Shown: positions 17,389 to 27,197, counted from the first letter of the stretch. The stretch is 64,000 bases of DNA from Motiliproteus sp047633175 (GCA_047633175.1 JBLIEQ010000017.1:1-64000), one strand, 5' to 3'. Program-made: numbers and translations. Notes: a model not told the origin generated them from the sequence alone.

Positions 17389-19465
17389 ATATGTCAGCCA
17401 CCAGCAGGAAGCGCTGGCGAAGCTGGTTGAGCAACCGAATGCGATTATCACGAATAGTCGTGTCCTCTACCATCACCATGACATCGTCAAAGAAGGCATC
17501 GATGCAGGGTTGCAGGCTGGCCAGTTGTTCCAGGATCGACTTAAAATCGCCCTGTGCCAGCAGGGTGCCAATAGTCGCGCTGAGGTTGTTAAGCTCGAGA
17601 TAAAGCGTCTTCTCGGCCGCTTCTTGGAACAGTGCTTCAGTGGGTGCCTGCTGGCTGCCGGGATCGCCCTGTTTGGCGAGGATGTTGGCGACCCGCTTAT
17701 TGGCGGCGGCTAGGGCCTCGGCCTGTGGCAGGCTTCGGAAATGGTTAACCGCCTTGATGCGCTGATCAAAGACCAGTGGCTTGGTCGGGTGCACGGCCAT
17801 AACCGCCAGAAATACCTCGGCCGGAACGCCCTGATCGGCATACCAGGCGCGGAAGCGCTCGAGCATAAAGGCCAGCACCAACGGTTCGAGGCCCTCACGC
17901 GCAGGAAGATCCGTATGCAGATCCGCCGCCGCCGTGATCAGCTCCAGCAGGTCGAGATCGAGCTTATGCTCGACCAGGATGCGTAGGGTTCCCAGGGTGG
18001 CGCGTCGCAACGCAAAGGGGTCGCGGCTGCCAGTAGGGGGCTGGTTGATGCCAAAGAGGCCGACCAGGGTGTCTATGCGATCCGCCAGGGCCAGGGCAAT
18101 GCCTGTCCGGCTCTGGGGTAGAGTGTCACCGGCAAACTTGGGCAGATATTGCTCGTTGATCGCCTGAGCCACCTCGGCAGGTTCACCATCGTTGAGGGCG
18201 TAGTAGGAGCCCATCAGGCCCTGCAGATCGGGAAACTCCAGCACCATCTCGGTGACGAGATCGGTCTTGGCCAGGCGAGATGCCCGTCCTGCCCAGTCGA
18301 TATTGCCGTCGATCTGTGCGGCGATCACCGCGGCCAATGCGGCCACCCGCTCAGATTTCTGGTAAACCGTGCCGAGCTGCGCCTGGAAGATGATCGGTTT
18401 GAGCTTTTCGATCCTTGATTCCAGAGGGCTGTTCTTATCGGTCTCAAAGAAGAACGCGGCGTCGGCCAGACGAGGACGGATCACCCGTTCGTTGCCGGCG
18501 ATCACCTGTTGGGGGTCGCTGCTTTCGATATTGGCGACGGTGATAAAGTAGGGCAGAATCTTGCTGTTGGCATCGACCAGATGGAAGTATTTCTGGTGCT
18601 CTTTCATCGACGAGATCAGGGCTTCGGCGGGGACATCCAGGAAGCCAGCGTCGAAACGCCCTCCGAGTGCGACGGGCCATTCGACCAGGCCGGTAACCTC
18701 GTCGAGCAGTTCAGGATCTATCACCGCCTGGGCATCGAGCGCCTCGGCCGCCTGCTTGATCTGCTGTTCGATCCTGGCACGGCGCGTGGCAAAGTCGGCG
18801 ATCACGAAGCCCTGTTCTAGGGTGGATTCGTAATCGGCAGGCATGTTCAGCTCGATGGCGCGGTTATCATGGAAGCGATGCCCGAAGGTGTGACGACCGG
18901 CCTTAACCCCCAGGATTTCCGCGTCGATGACCTCATCACCGAACAGCATCACGCACGAATGCACCGGACGGACGAATTCGATACGGTTAGCGCCCCAGCG
19001 CATCCGTTTGGGGATAGGCAGGTTATCGAGCGCGGTTTGTATCGCGGCAGGCAGTAGGGGGCTGATCGATTGCTCCGGAACCTCCTTGAGATAGGCGATC
19101 TTGCCGCCTTCGATCTTCAGGCCAGGATCATCGAGCTCGACGCCGTTTTTCTTGGCGAAGCCCTGCAGGGCCTTGGTCGCCACCCCCTCTTTGTCATAAC
19201 AGATACTTTGGGGCGGGCCGACCACCAGGGTCGATCTGCCAGGCACATGGGTCGGTAGGCGTTCAATCAGCAGTGCCAGCCGCCGGGGCGTCGCATAAGA
19301 GGTGAAACCGCTGGCGGCCAGCATCTCTTTGGCGCTATCGCCGAAGATCAGCGCCAGCCCCTTACGCAGTTCCGCTTCAAACGCAGCAGACAGCTTTTTA
19401 AGGGCCTTGGGTGGCAGCTCTTCGGTGCCCAGCTCAAATAGAAAATCTTTGATATCCATGCTCAT
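17378..19465 (-). CDS. glyS: Glycyl-tRNA synthetase beta subunit
   Basis: Beta subunit of the bacterial alpha2beta2 glycyl-tRNA synthetase, involved in tRNA(Gly) binding and required for charging. The 695-residue length is normal. The N-terminus FLFELGTEELPPKAL is the family hallmark, followed by VRPVHSCVMLFGDEVI, the HD-like region and the C-terminal DALR-type anticodon domain (FFDDVMVMVED, then NRIRLLNQLRQRF). It starts 2 bp after glyQ, as a tight operon. Confidence 0.97.
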   Translation of the reverse strand: MSMDIKDFLFELGTEELPPKALKKLSAAFEAELRKGLALIFGDSAKEMLAASGFTSYATPRRLALLIERLPTHVPGRSTLVVGPPQSICYDKEGVATKALQGFAKKNGVELDDPGLKIEGGKIAYLKEVPEQSISPLLPAAIQTALDNLPIPKRMRWGANRIEFVRPVHSCVMLFGDEVIDAEILGVKAGRHTFGHRFHDNRAIELNMPADYESTLEQGFVIADFATRRARIEQQIKQAAEALDAQAVIDPELLDEVTGLVEWPVALGGRFDAGFLDVPAEALISSMKEHQKYFHLVDANSKILPYFITVANIESSDPQQVIAGNERVIRPRLADAAFFFETDKNSPLESRIEKLKPIIFQAQLGTVYQKSERVAALAAVIAAQIDGNIDWAGRASRLAKTDLVTEMVLEFPDLQGLMGSYYALNDGEPAEVAQAINEQYLPKFAGDTLPQSRTGIALALADRIDTLVGLFGINQPPTGSRDPFALRRATLGTLRILVEHKLDLDLLELITAAADLHTDLPAREGLEPLVLAFMLERFRAWYADQGVPAEVFLAVMAVHPTKPLVFDQRIKAVNHFRSLPQAEALAAANKRVANILAKQGDPGSQQAPTEALFQEAAEKTLYLELNNLSATIGTLLAQGDFKSILEQLASLQPCIDAFFDDVMVMVEDTTIRDNRIRLLNQLRQRFLLVADISLL

Positions 19466-19467
19466 AA

Positions 19468-20412
19468 TTACTTCTCCCCTGCGGCTAGCAGTTCGTTACG
19501 CAGCGCTTCATCCGCCAGTGGGAAGCCCTTAGCCTTGCGCGCCTCATAATAGGTTTCGCAGACCGCACGGGACAGGGCGCGAACCCGCAAAATATAGCGT
19601 TGCCGTTCGGTGACCGAGATCGCGTGGCGGGCATCGAGCAGATTAAAGATATGCGAGGCCTTCATCACCATCTCATAGGCGGGCAGTGCCAGCTGCTTTT
19701 CGACCAGTCGCTTGCTCTCTTTTTCGAAGTTCTCGAAGCTGCTGAACAGGAATTCGACATCCGCCTCTTCGTAGTTGTAGGTCGACATCTCGACTTCGTT
19801 TTGATGGAATACATCGCCGTAGGTAACCCGCCCCTGAGGGCCATCGGTCCAGACCAGGTCATAGATGCTGTCGACGCCCTGCAGGTACATCGCGATGCGC
19901 TCCAGGCCATAGGTGATCTCACCGGTGACCGGGAAGCACTCCAGGCCGCCCATCTGCTGGAAATAGGTGAACTGGGTCACCTCCATGCCGTTAAGCCAGA
20001 CCTCCCAGCCGAGTCCCCAGGCACCGAGTGTCGGTGATTCCCAGTTGTCTTCGACAAAGCGGATATCGTGTACCAGCGGATCGATGCCCAGCATCTCGAG
20101 AGAGCCGAGATAGAGCTGCTGAAAATTCTCGGGTGAGGGCTTGATCACCACCTGAAACTGGTAATAGTGCTGGAGTCGATTGGGATTATCGCCGTAACGA
20201 CCATCCGTCGGCCGACGGCAGGGTTGGACATAGGCGGCACGCCAGTTTTCAGGCCCCACAGAGCGCAGGGTCGTCGCCGGATGAAAGGTGCCTGCACCCA
20301 CCTCCATATCCAGTGGCTGAATAAGGACACAGCCCTGGGCGGCCCAGTATTGTTGTAAAGCAAGGATCAGCCCCTGAAAGGTGCTGGCATCGGCTTTTAT
20401 CGAATCACTCAC
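19468..20412 (-). CDS. glyQ: Glycyl-tRNA synthetase alpha subunit
   Basis: Catalytic alpha subunit forming glycyl-adenylate. The 314-residue protein starts TFQGLILALQQYWAAQGC, with QPLDMEVGAGTFHPAT and LGSLEMLGIDPLVHDIRFVEDNWESPTLGAWGLGWEVW, cited here by its ends LGSLEMLGI and GLGWEVW. The family is nearly invariant in these motifs. First gene of the glyQS operon. Confidence 0.97.
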   Translation of the reverse strand: MSDSIKADASTFQGLILALQQYWAAQGCVLIQPLDMEVGAGTFHPATTLRSVGPENWRAAYVQPCRRPTDGRYGDNPNRLQHYYQFQVVIKPSPENFQQLYLGSLEMLGIDPLVHDIRFVEDNWESPTLGAWGLGWEVWLNGMEVTQFTYFQQMGGLECFPVTGEITYGLERIAMYLQGVDSIYDLVWTDGPQGRVTYGDVFHQNEVEMSTYNYEEADVEFLFSSFENFEKESKRLVEKQLALPAYEMVMKASHIFNLLDARHAISVTERQRYILRVRALSRAVCETYYEARKAKGFPLADEALRNELLAAGEK

Positions 20413-20493
20413 GGTGTAATCACCCTCTCGGTGGGTTTCAGATGGGCTAGCAGCCTGTCGCTATCGCGTTGCTAGAGATCTATAAAACCGCAG

Positions 20494-20499
20494 ATTATA
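20494..20499 (-). promoter_or_regulatory. Candidate -10 box for glyQS
   Basis: Perfect TATAAT on the minus strand, 82 bp upstream of the glyQ start. The sequence 17-18 bp further upstream (CCGACG) is a poor -35 and lies in a degenerate family A palindrome, so assignment is tentative. Confidence 0.4.
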
Positions 20500-20552
20500 C
20501 AGCATGGAGCGGCTATCGTCGGCCTAAAGCCAGATCCACACAGGGGTGCTCT

Positions 20553-21029
20553 TCAACCCCTCCCTATATCGCCATACCGGCCCGCAGTAAGGCGGAGCAG
20601 ATCGGCAGGGCTGAGTTCGATCTCAAGTCCGCGTTTACCCCCGCTGATAAAGAGGGTCGCTAATGGCTGAGCACTCTGATCGAGAATAAGCGGCAGGCGT
20701 TTCTTCTGTCCCAGCGGGCTGATGCCGCCGAGGAGATAGCCGGTGGCACGCTGTACATCCAGGGGATCGGCCATAACGACCTTTTTTGTGCCGAGAAGCG
20801 TTCCCATCGCCTTAAGATCAAGGCTGCCGGAAACCGGCACCAGACCGATCGCAAGTCGTTTAGGATCACCGGCAAGGCTGACCACCAGCGTCTTAAAGAC
20901 CTGTGTCTCGGCTATCCCCAGGGCCTCGGCGGCCTCGGTGCCGTAGGAGCTAGCACCAGGATCAGGCTGATACTGGTGTAGCTGGTAGACAATCTTGGCG
21001 CGTTTGAGGCAGTCGATGGCAGGGGTCAT
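20553..21029 (-). CDS. ybaK: Cys-tRNA(Pro)/Cys-tRNA(Cys) deacylase, YbaK/EbsC family
   Basis: Trans-editing enzyme that hydrolyses mischarged Cys-tRNA(Pro). The 158-residue single-domain protein has the YbaK fold signatures: KTLVVSLAGDPKRLAIGLVP, the conserved Lys in LGTKKVVMADP, and GYLLGGISPLGQKKRLP followed by the ISGGKRGLEIELSPADL loop. It lies between glyQ and trkH on the same strand, with 140 bp to glyQ, so it is probably transcribed separately. Confidence 0.92.
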   Translation of the reverse strand: MTPAIDCLKRAKIVYQLHQYQPDPGASSYGTEAAEALGIAETQVFKTLVVSLAGDPKRLAIGLVPVSGSLDLKAMGTLLGTKKVVMADPLDVQRATGYLLGGISPLGQKKRLPLILDQSAQPLATLFISGGKRGLEIELSPADLLRLTAGRYGDIGRG

Positions 21030-21082
21030 AGCGGAGGGTTCATAGGCGCGGGTTCATAGGCGCTGGCTTATAGGCGAGGGAG

Positions 21083-22531
21083 TTAGCGGCGCCAGAACGC
21101 CGGCGTAAACAGTACCAGCAGGGTGAAGACTTCGAGTCGGCCCAGTAACATCGAGAAGCACAGGATCCACTTAGCGGTGTCATTGAGATTGCCGTAGTGA
21201 GCCGAGACATCACCCAGGCCCGGGCCCAGGTTATTCAGGGTGGCGCCGATGGCGGTCCAGGCCGTGACCTGATCCAGACCGGTGCCCATCAGGGCGATAA
21301 ACATAATCACGAAGACGATCAGATAGACCGAGAAAAAGCCCCATACGGCCTCGGCGACCCGGTCGGGGATGGAGCGGTTGCCCAGCTTGATCGGAATAAC
21401 GGCGCTGGGATGCAGCAGCCGGGTGACTTCGCGCATTCCCTGTTTAAGGATGATCAACACCCGGATCACCTTCATGCCACCGCCAGTCGATCCGGCACAG
21501 CCTCCGGCAAAGGCGGCGATAAACAGCATAAAGGGCAGCATGGTCGGCCAGTGAGCGAAATCGGCGGTGGCGAAACCGGTGGTGGTGGCGATGGAGACCA
21601 CCTGGAAGAGAGCGTGACGCAGGGCTTGCAGGCCCATAAAGGTGTCCGTGAGCTCCAATACCAGCGTACAAAAAATGGTGATCCCCACCAGGATACTCAG
21701 ATAGAAGCGAAACTCAGGATCATTCCAGTAATGGCGCAGGGTCTTGTGCTTCCAGGCGCTGAAATGTAAGGCAAAATTGACCGCTGAGACAATCATAAAG
21801 AACACGGCGATGGCTTCGATAGCCGGATCATCGTAGAAGCCGATGCTGGCATCATGGGTCGAAAAACCGCCGATGGCCACGGTCGAGAAGCTATGACAGA
21901 TCGCATCGAAGACGCTCATGCCCGCTAACCAATAACCTAGGCTACAGGCGATCGTCAGCGACAGATAGATATACCAGAGTGCCTTGGCGGTCTCGGTAAT
22001 GCGTGGGGTTAACTTAGAGTCTTTGACCGGTCCCGGTGTTTCAGCCCTGTAGAGCTGCATGCCGCCGATGCCCAGCATCGGCAGGATGGCGACCGCCAGC
22101 ACGATAATACCCATGCCCCCGAACCACTGCAGCTGCTGCCGATACCAGAGAATAGACTTGGGAAGCAGGTCGATGCCGGTCATCACCGTGGCGCCGGTGG
22201 TGGTCAACCCCGATACCGACTCGAACACCGCATCGACGATCGACAGGTGCGGGGTTACCGAGATGATCAGCGGGATAGCACCAAACAGGCTCAGTACCAC
22301 CCAGAACAGCACCGTGATCAGAAAGCCATCGCGGGTCCGCAGCTCCTGGCGCACGCTCCTGACCGGCAGCCAGGTCAGGAAACCGGTGACCAGGGTGATG
22401 CCAAAGGCGATTAAGAAAGGGATAAAGACGCCGTCAGCGTAGATCAGTGACACGGCCACGGGCGGCAGCATGCTGAAGCTGAAGAGCATCATCAGGATGC
22501 CGAGAATGCGCAATATAACGCGAAAATGCAT
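21083..22531 (-). CDS. trkH: Potassium uptake protein TrkH
   Basis: Integral-membrane K+ translocating subunit of the Trk system (482 residues, about ten membrane segments). Selectivity-filter-like P-loops are visible: SGLTTTGATVM, HSFSTVAIGGFSTHD, SIATTTGFATADF and TLNNLGPGLGDVSAHYG. It lies 24 bp downstream of trkA and is likely co-transcribed. The 3' end carries short imperfect repeats of TCATAGGCG type just outside the coding region. Confidence 0.95.
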   Translation of the reverse strand: MHFRVILRILGILMMLFSFSMLPPVAVSLIYADGVFIPFLIAFGITLVTGFLTWLPVRSVRQELRTRDGFLITVLFWVVLSLFGAIPLIISVTPHLSIVDAVFESVSGLTTTGATVMTGIDLLPKSILWYRQQLQWFGGMGIIVLAVAILPMLGIGGMQLYRAETPGPVKDSKLTPRITETAKALWYIYLSLTIACSLGYWLAGMSVFDAICHSFSTVAIGGFSTHDASIGFYDDPAIEAIAVFFMIVSAVNFALHFSAWKHKTLRHYWNDPEFRFYLSILVGITIFCTLVLELTDTFMGLQALRHALFQVVSIATTTGFATADFAHWPTMLPFMLFIAAFAGGCAGSTGGGMKVIRVLIILKQGMREVTRLLHPSAVIPIKLGNRSIPDRVAEAVWGFFSVYLIVFVIMFIALMGTGLDQVTAWTAIGATLNNLGPGLGDVSAHYGNLNDTAKWILCFSMLLGRLEVFTLLVLFTPAFWRR

Positions 22532-22555
22532 ATTTCGTGGCGTCCGCTACTGGAG

Positions 22556-23932
22556 CTAGAAGAAGGTTAGTCCGACCTGAAACAGCCGTTCCACATCAGG
22601 GATACGACGCTTATCGATAAGAAACATGATCACATGATCGCCGTTCTGGATCACCTCATCGTCGTGGGCAATCAACACAGTATCATTACGGACGATGGCG
22701 CCGATCGTGGTGCCTGCCGGCAGGTCGATCTCTTCGATGGCGCGGCCCACCACCTTGGAGCTGCGTTTATCGCCGTGGGCGATCGCCTCCATCGCCTCGG
22801 CGGCGCCACGGCGCAGGGAGTGAACGTTTACCACGTCTCCGCGTCTTACGTGAGTGAGCAGGCTGCCGATGGTTGCCTGCTGGGGAGAGATGGCTATATC
22901 GATAACCCCCCCCTGTACCAGATCGACATAGGCGGGGTTATTGATCAGCGTCATCACGGTTCTGGCACCCAGTCTCTTGGCCAGCATCGATGCCATAATA
23001 TTGGCCTCGTCATCATTGGTCAGGGCGCAGAAAACATCGGTGCCTTCGATATTTTCCTCGAGCAGTAGCTCCTGATCAGAGGCGCTGCCCTGCAGGACGA
23101 TGCTGCGATCGAGTTCGTTAGCGAGCAGGGTGCAGCGTTTGCTGTTGCGCTCGATGATCTTGACCTGAAATTTGTTTTCCAGTGAGCGGGCCAGTCCTGC
23201 GCCTATGTTGCCACCGCCGGCGATGATGATGCGCTTATAGGGTCGGTCGAGCCGGCGCAGCTCGCTCATCACCGATAAGATATCCTTGCGGGCGGCGATA
23301 AAAAACACCTCGTCATCGGCCTCTATGACGGTGTCGCCTTGCGGAATAATCGGACTGCCCTTACGGAAAATAGCAGCCACCCGGGTGTCGACCTTGGGCA
23401 TATGGGTACGCAGGGAGGAGATCTCATGGCCGACCATAGGACCGCCATGGAATGCCTTCACGGCAACCAGCTGGGCCTTGCCATCGGCAAAATCGAGAAC
23501 CTGTAGAGCACCGGGGTGCTGAATCAGGCGTTTGATATGCTGGGTGACCAGCTGTTCGGGGCTGATAAGGACGTTAATCGGGATCGCCTTGTCAGAAAAC
23601 AGCCGTTTTTTCTGGGCCAAAAAGTCGTGCCCGCGAATCCGTCCGATGCGCGTCGGGGTATGAAACATGGAGTAGGCGACCTGGCAGGCCACCATATTGA
23701 CGGCATCCGAATTGGTCACCGCAATTAGCATATCGGCATCTTCGCCACCGGCCTGCTGCAAGATATCCGGAGAGGAGCCCTGGCCCTCGATCGTGCGGAT
23801 ATCGAGTCGATCCCGAAGTTCGCGCAGACGGAGCGCATCGGTATCGATAATGGTAATGTCATTGGCCTCGTTGGCCAGGTTCTCAGCCAGGGTGGCACCG
23901 ACCTGACCGGCGCCCAGAATAATGATCTTCAT
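22556..23932 (-). CDS. trkA: Trk system potassium transporter regulatory subunit TrkA
   Basis: Peripheral NAD(H)-binding subunit that gates TrkH. The 458-residue protein has two RCK halves. The first Rossmann motif GAGQVG is at residues 7-12 and the second is AGGGNIGAGLARSLE at ~237. Each half is followed by a TrkA-C domain. The start codon overlaps the stop of a 56-codon partial copy of its own 5' end (23929-24099), so translation may be coupled to that leader. Confidence 0.96.
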   Translation of the reverse strand: MKIIILGAGQVGATLAENLANEANDITIIDTDALRLRELRDRLDIRTIEGQGSSPDILQQAGGEDADMLIAVTNSDAVNMVACQVAYSMFHTPTRIGRIRGHDFLAQKKRLFSDKAIPINVLISPEQLVTQHIKRLIQHPGALQVLDFADGKAQLVAVKAFHGGPMVGHEISSLRTHMPKVDTRVAAIFRKGSPIIPQGDTVIEADDEVFFIAARKDILSVMSELRRLDRPYKRIIIAGGGNIGAGLARSLENKFQVKIIERNSKRCTLLANELDRSIVLQGSASDQELLLEENIEGTDVFCALTNDDEANIMASMLAKRLGARTVMTLINNPAYVDLVQGGVIDIAISPQQATIGSLLTHVRRGDVVNVHSLRRGAAEAMEAIAHGDKRSSKVVGRAIEEIDLPAGTTIGAIVRNDTVLIAHDDEVIQNGDHVIMFLIDKRRIPDVERLFQVGLTFF

Positions 23933-24099
23933 CTAGAGCCCGTCCCGATTAGTGACATTCGAACTGCGCTCAAGCTCACCTCGGTATCGATAATGTTGAT
24001 GTCGTTGGCCTCGTTGGCCAGGCGCTCAACCAGGTGTTTAACCAAGTGCTTAGCCAGGGTGGCACCGACCTGACCGGCACCCAGAATGATTATTTTCAT
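23929..24099 (-). pseudogene. Truncated tandem duplicate of the trkA 5' end
   Basis: A 56-codon frame starts MKIIILGAGQVGATLA, as trkA does. It then has an extra internal expansion (KHLVKHLVERLANEAND) and a diverged tail ending GTGSR-stop. Its ATG overlaps the rsmB stop (ATGA) and its stop overlaps the trkA ATG (ATGA). The repeated junction TCTAGATGAA at both ends shows that the rsmB-trkA boundary was duplicated in tandem and then diverged. It may be translated as a leader peptide; no function is known. Confidence 0.8.
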
Positions 24100-25457
24100 C
24101 TAGAAGGCTCTTCGATGACTTGCTCTGCAGTGCTCTCTGCTGTTTTTTCTGCTCTTTGTTTCTGCGCTCTTTTTTCTAGCACCGCATAGTAAAAGCCATC
24201 GTGGCCGCCGGGCTGAGGAAACAGTTGCCGTCCGGCGACGCGCGCGACCCCCCAGGACGCAGCGATGGGTTGCTCGCAGGCATCCTGCTGGCTGGCCAAA
24301 AAGGCACCGATGACCCGATCGTTTTCCTGCGGTAGTACGGAGCAGGTGGCATAGACCAGCCTGCCACCGGGTTTCAGCATTCCCCAGAGGTTGGCGAGAA
24401 TGCGTCCCTGCAGGGTGGCCAGCGTCGTTATATCGTCGGGCTGGCGCAACTGTTTTATATCCGGATTGCGGCGGATAACGCCGGTGGCCGAGCAGGGTGC
24501 ATCGAGCAGGATACGGTCGAACCCCTGGCCATCCCACCAGTCGTCAGCGCCCGCATCAGCCGCCAGCAGCTCACAGCTAAGCTCGAGCCGATCCAGATTC
24601 TGCTGCACCCGTTGCAAGCGCCGGTCACTGATATCCAGCGCCAGGCAGAGCGCCATCTCGGGTTGGCGTTCGAGCAGGTGGCAGGTCTTGCCGCCTGGGG
24701 CTGCGCAGGCATCCAGCACGCGATCGCCGGGTTGCGGATCGAGCAGGCCGGTGGCCAGCTGGGCCGCCTCATCCTGGACGCTGGCCAGTCCCCGAGTAAA
24801 GCCGGGCAGCTGCAGGACATCGACCGCTTGCGTGAGACTGATGCCGTCTTCGGAAAACGGGCAGAGACTGAAACCGATGCCCGCATGCCGCAGCTGTTCG
24901 CTATAGGCCTGGCGCTCAACCAGGCGGCGGTTGACTCTCAGGGTCAGCGGCGCCTGCAGGTTGTTCTGAGCCATAATCTCGCCGGCCTGATCGGGCCAGG
25001 CTTTCGTCAGCTTGCCGATCAGCCAGGCGGGATGCATGTGCAGGTATACGGGCTGTGCGCCCAGCGTGGTGGTGAGTTCTGGCTCGCGACGCTGATAGTT
25101 GCGCAGGATGCCGTTGAGCAGCGCCTTGGCCCAGGGTTTTTTGAGTTTGCTGGTCACCTGCACGGTTTCGCTGATCGCAGCATGCGCGGGAATACGGGTG
25201 TAACCGAGCTGATAGAGGCCCAGCAAGATCAGCGCCTGGATATCCTGATCCTTGCGCTTTAGCGCCTTGGGCATCAGCTCTGCTGCGATTAGCTCTAAGC
25301 GCGGCAGATACCGGAGCGTGCCGTAGCAGAGTTCGCGCAGCAGCGGGTGCTCCGATTCCTGGAGGTTTTCCAGAGGCCCAAGCAGGGTCGAGGCGAGAGA
25401 GCCCTCCTGCTTGAGAATCGGTGCAAGGGCGTGGGTCGCCTGGAGTCGGACACTCAT
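24096..25457 (-). CDS. rsmB: 16S rRNA (cytosine-967-C5)-methyltransferase
   Basis: SAM-dependent rRNA methyltransferase of 453 residues. The N-terminal NusB-like domain (~1-140, with LLLGLYQLGYTRIPAHAAISE) precedes the RsmB catalytic domain, which has the SAM loop DACAAPGGKT. Two catalytic cysteines lie in DAPCSATGVIRRNPD and YATCSVLPQEND. The C-terminal tail is Glu/Lys-rich. It overlaps the fmt stop by one base, continuing the def-fmt-rsmB order known in Pseudomonas. Confidence 0.95.
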   Translation of the reverse strand: MSVRLQATHALAPILKQEGSLASTLLGPLENLQESEHPLLRELCYGTLRYLPRLELIAAELMPKALKRKDQDIQALILLGLYQLGYTRIPAHAAISETVQVTSKLKKPWAKALLNGILRNYQRREPELTTTLGAQPVYLHMHPAWLIGKLTKAWPDQAGEIMAQNNLQAPLTLRVNRRLVERQAYSEQLRHAGIGFSLCPFSEDGISLTQAVDVLQLPGFTRGLASVQDEAAQLATGLLDPQPGDRVLDACAAPGGKTCHLLERQPEMALCLALDISDRRLQRVQQNLDRLELSCELLAADAGADDWWDGQGFDRILLDAPCSATGVIRRNPDIKQLRQPDDITTLATLQGRILANLWGMLKPGGRLVYATCSVLPQENDRVIGAFLASQQDACEQPIAASWGVARVAGRQLFPQPGGHDGFYYAVLEKRAQKQRAEKTAESTAEQVIEEPSR

Positions 25458-26419
25458 CAGAGCTCCTCCGCGCTGAATTTGTTACCGGGGCGGAACAGAT
25501 CCTGGCGCGATTTAAGCAGCTCGGCGACCGGCAGCTGACGCCCGCCGGGCAACTGCAGATGAGTCAGTTGCAGGATCCCATCGCCGGTGGCGACCAGCAG
25601 TCCCTGGTTGTCTGCACCCAGGATACGGCCGGGTGATTGCTCGGCCACGCCGGGATGCTCGGTTGCATTCCAGATGCCCAGACGCTGGCCATTGAGGTAA
25701 CTGAAGGCGACGCGTGCCGGGCTGAGTCCGCGGATCTGCCGGCAAAGCTTCGTCGAACTGCGGCCCCAGTCCAGTTCGCGATCGGTCTTCAGCAGCTTGT
25801 GGGCATAGGTGGCCAGGGCATGATCCTGGGGCGTGGATTCTGCGGTGCCTTCGGCCAGCTGTTCGACGGTGCTCAGCAGCGCCCGGGTGCCTAACCCCTG
25901 GAGTCGGTCGTGCAGTTTGCCGCCGGTATCCGTGTCCTCGATAGGGCAACGCAGCACCTGTAGCATCGCGCCGGTATCGAGTCCTGCATCCATCTGCATG
26001 ATCGTCACCCCCGTTTCGCGGTCTCCGGCCATCAGGGCGCGCTCGATCGGTGCCGCCCCACGCCAGCGCGGCAGCAGGGAGGCATGGATATTGATGCAGC
26101 CGAGGCGGGGAATATCGAGGACCGCCTGGGGCAAGAGCAGACCATAGGCCACGACGACCATCAGATCGGCATTATGGGCGGCCAGCAGCTGTTGTTCCGA
26201 CGCGCTCTTAAGACTCTCGGGCTGGCATACGGCGATGCCGCTCTCCTGGGCCCGTTGCTTAACCGCGCTGGGAATCAACTTCTTACCGCGTCCTGAAGGA
26301 CGATCGGGCTGGGTATAGACGGCGACGACCTGATGGCGGCTGTTGATCAGCACATCCAGGTTGGCCGCGGCGAATTCAGGGGTGCCGGCAAAGATGATGC
26401 GCAGCGGCGCTTGTGGCAT
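25457..26419 (-). CDS. fmt: Methionyl-tRNA formyltransferase
   Basis: Formylates initiator Met-tRNA using 10-formyl-tetrahydrofolate. The start at 26419 (MPQAPLRIIFAGTPEFAA) is preferred because AGAAGG lies at a proper distance; an upstream in-frame ATG would add six residues. The catalytic region INIHASLLPRWRGAAPI contains the Asn-His pair, followed by TIMQMDAGLDTGAML. The C-terminal tRNA-binding OB-like domain ends the 320-residue protein. It lies between def and rsmB. Confidence 0.96.
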   Translation of the reverse strand: MPQAPLRIIFAGTPEFAAANLDVLINSRHQVVAVYTQPDRPSGRGKKLIPSAVKQRAQESGIAVCQPESLKSASEQQLLAAHNADLMVVVAYGLLLPQAVLDIPRLGCINIHASLLPRWRGAAPIERALMAGDRETGVTIMQMDAGLDTGAMLQVLRCPIEDTDTGGKLHDRLQGLGTRALLSTVEQLAEGTAESTPQDHALATYAHKLLKTDRELDWGRSSTKLCRQIRGLSPARVAFSYLNGQRLGIWNATEHPGVAEQSPGRILGADNQGLLVATGDGILQLTHLQLPGGRQLPVAELLKSRQDLFRPGNKFSAEEL

Positions 26420-26476
26420 GGTCTGGCCTTCTGTCAACCAGGCTCGATTGCCCGAGCCCGGGAACGAATGTGGATA

Positions 26477-26989
26477 TCAGGCCTGGTCATCCAGACGGTG
26501 TTGCTTTTCAAGCTTCTTGCGGATGCGATTACGTTTCAGCGGCGAGACATAGTCGACAAACAGCTTGCCATCCAGATGGTCCAGCTCATGCTGAATACAG
26601 ACGGCCAGCAGGCCTTCAGCCTCAAGAACGTAGGGCAGGCCATCGCGGCCCAGGGCGCGAAGGCGGATATGATTGGCGCGTTCGACGGTCTCATAATAGC
26701 CGGGTACCGACAGACAGCCCTCATCGGACTGTTCGCGTTCATCGTCAAGGATCTCGAACTCAGGATTGATCAGCACCAGGGGTTCGTTGCCTTCCTCACT
26801 GATATCGATCACCACCAGACGCTGATGCACATCCACCTGGGTAGCCGCCAAGCCGATGCCGGGTGCGTCGTACATGGTCTCGAACATCGCATCGATCAGC
26901 GTTAAGAGGTCGGCATCGACGTTTTTAACCGCTTCGGCGCGGGTGCGAAGACGGGGGTCGGGAAACTCAAGAATATGTAGTAAAGCCAT
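26477..26989 (-). CDS. def: Peptide deformylase
   Basis: Fe(II)-type metallohydrolase removing the N-formyl group from nascent proteins. The 170-residue protein has all three motifs: GIGLAATQ (motif 1), EGCLSVPG (motif 2, Cys ligand) and QHELDHLDG (motif 3, HExxH-type ligands). First gene of the def-fmt-rsmB set, 57 bp ahead of fmt and divergent from the LysM gene. Confidence 0.97.
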   Translation of the reverse strand: MALLHILEFPDPRLRTRAEAVKNVDADLLTLIDAMFETMYDAPGIGLAATQVDVHQRLVVIDISEEGNEPLVLINPEFEILDDEREQSDEGCLSVPGYYETVERANHIRLRALGRDGLPYVLEAEGLLAVCIQHELDHLDGKLFVDYVSPLKRNRIRKKLEKQHRLDDQA

Positions 26990-27052
26990 AATAAAACAAC
27001 AGATTAGAAGCTAATGAAGAAGGCGAAATACGCCGGGTACTGCACTAAGCGT

Positions 27053-27058
27053 ATTATA
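27053..27058 (-). promoter_or_regulatory. Candidate -10 box of the def promoter
   Basis: Perfect TATAAT on the minus strand, 64 bp upstream of def. With a 17-bp spacer the -35 would be ATGGAA, a weak match. Position in the divergent def/LysM gap supports it. Confidence 0.45.
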
Positions 27059-27197
27059 CGGGTTACTTACCTACATTCCATAGCAAGAATACGCCCTTAC
27101 CCCGGAAGACCCTACAATTAGACGGCAGGTTTGTTTCCGGCCGCAGCCCCTATAGGTTAATCTGGGTGTTACCAAGGCCAGCATAAAGGGATCGATC

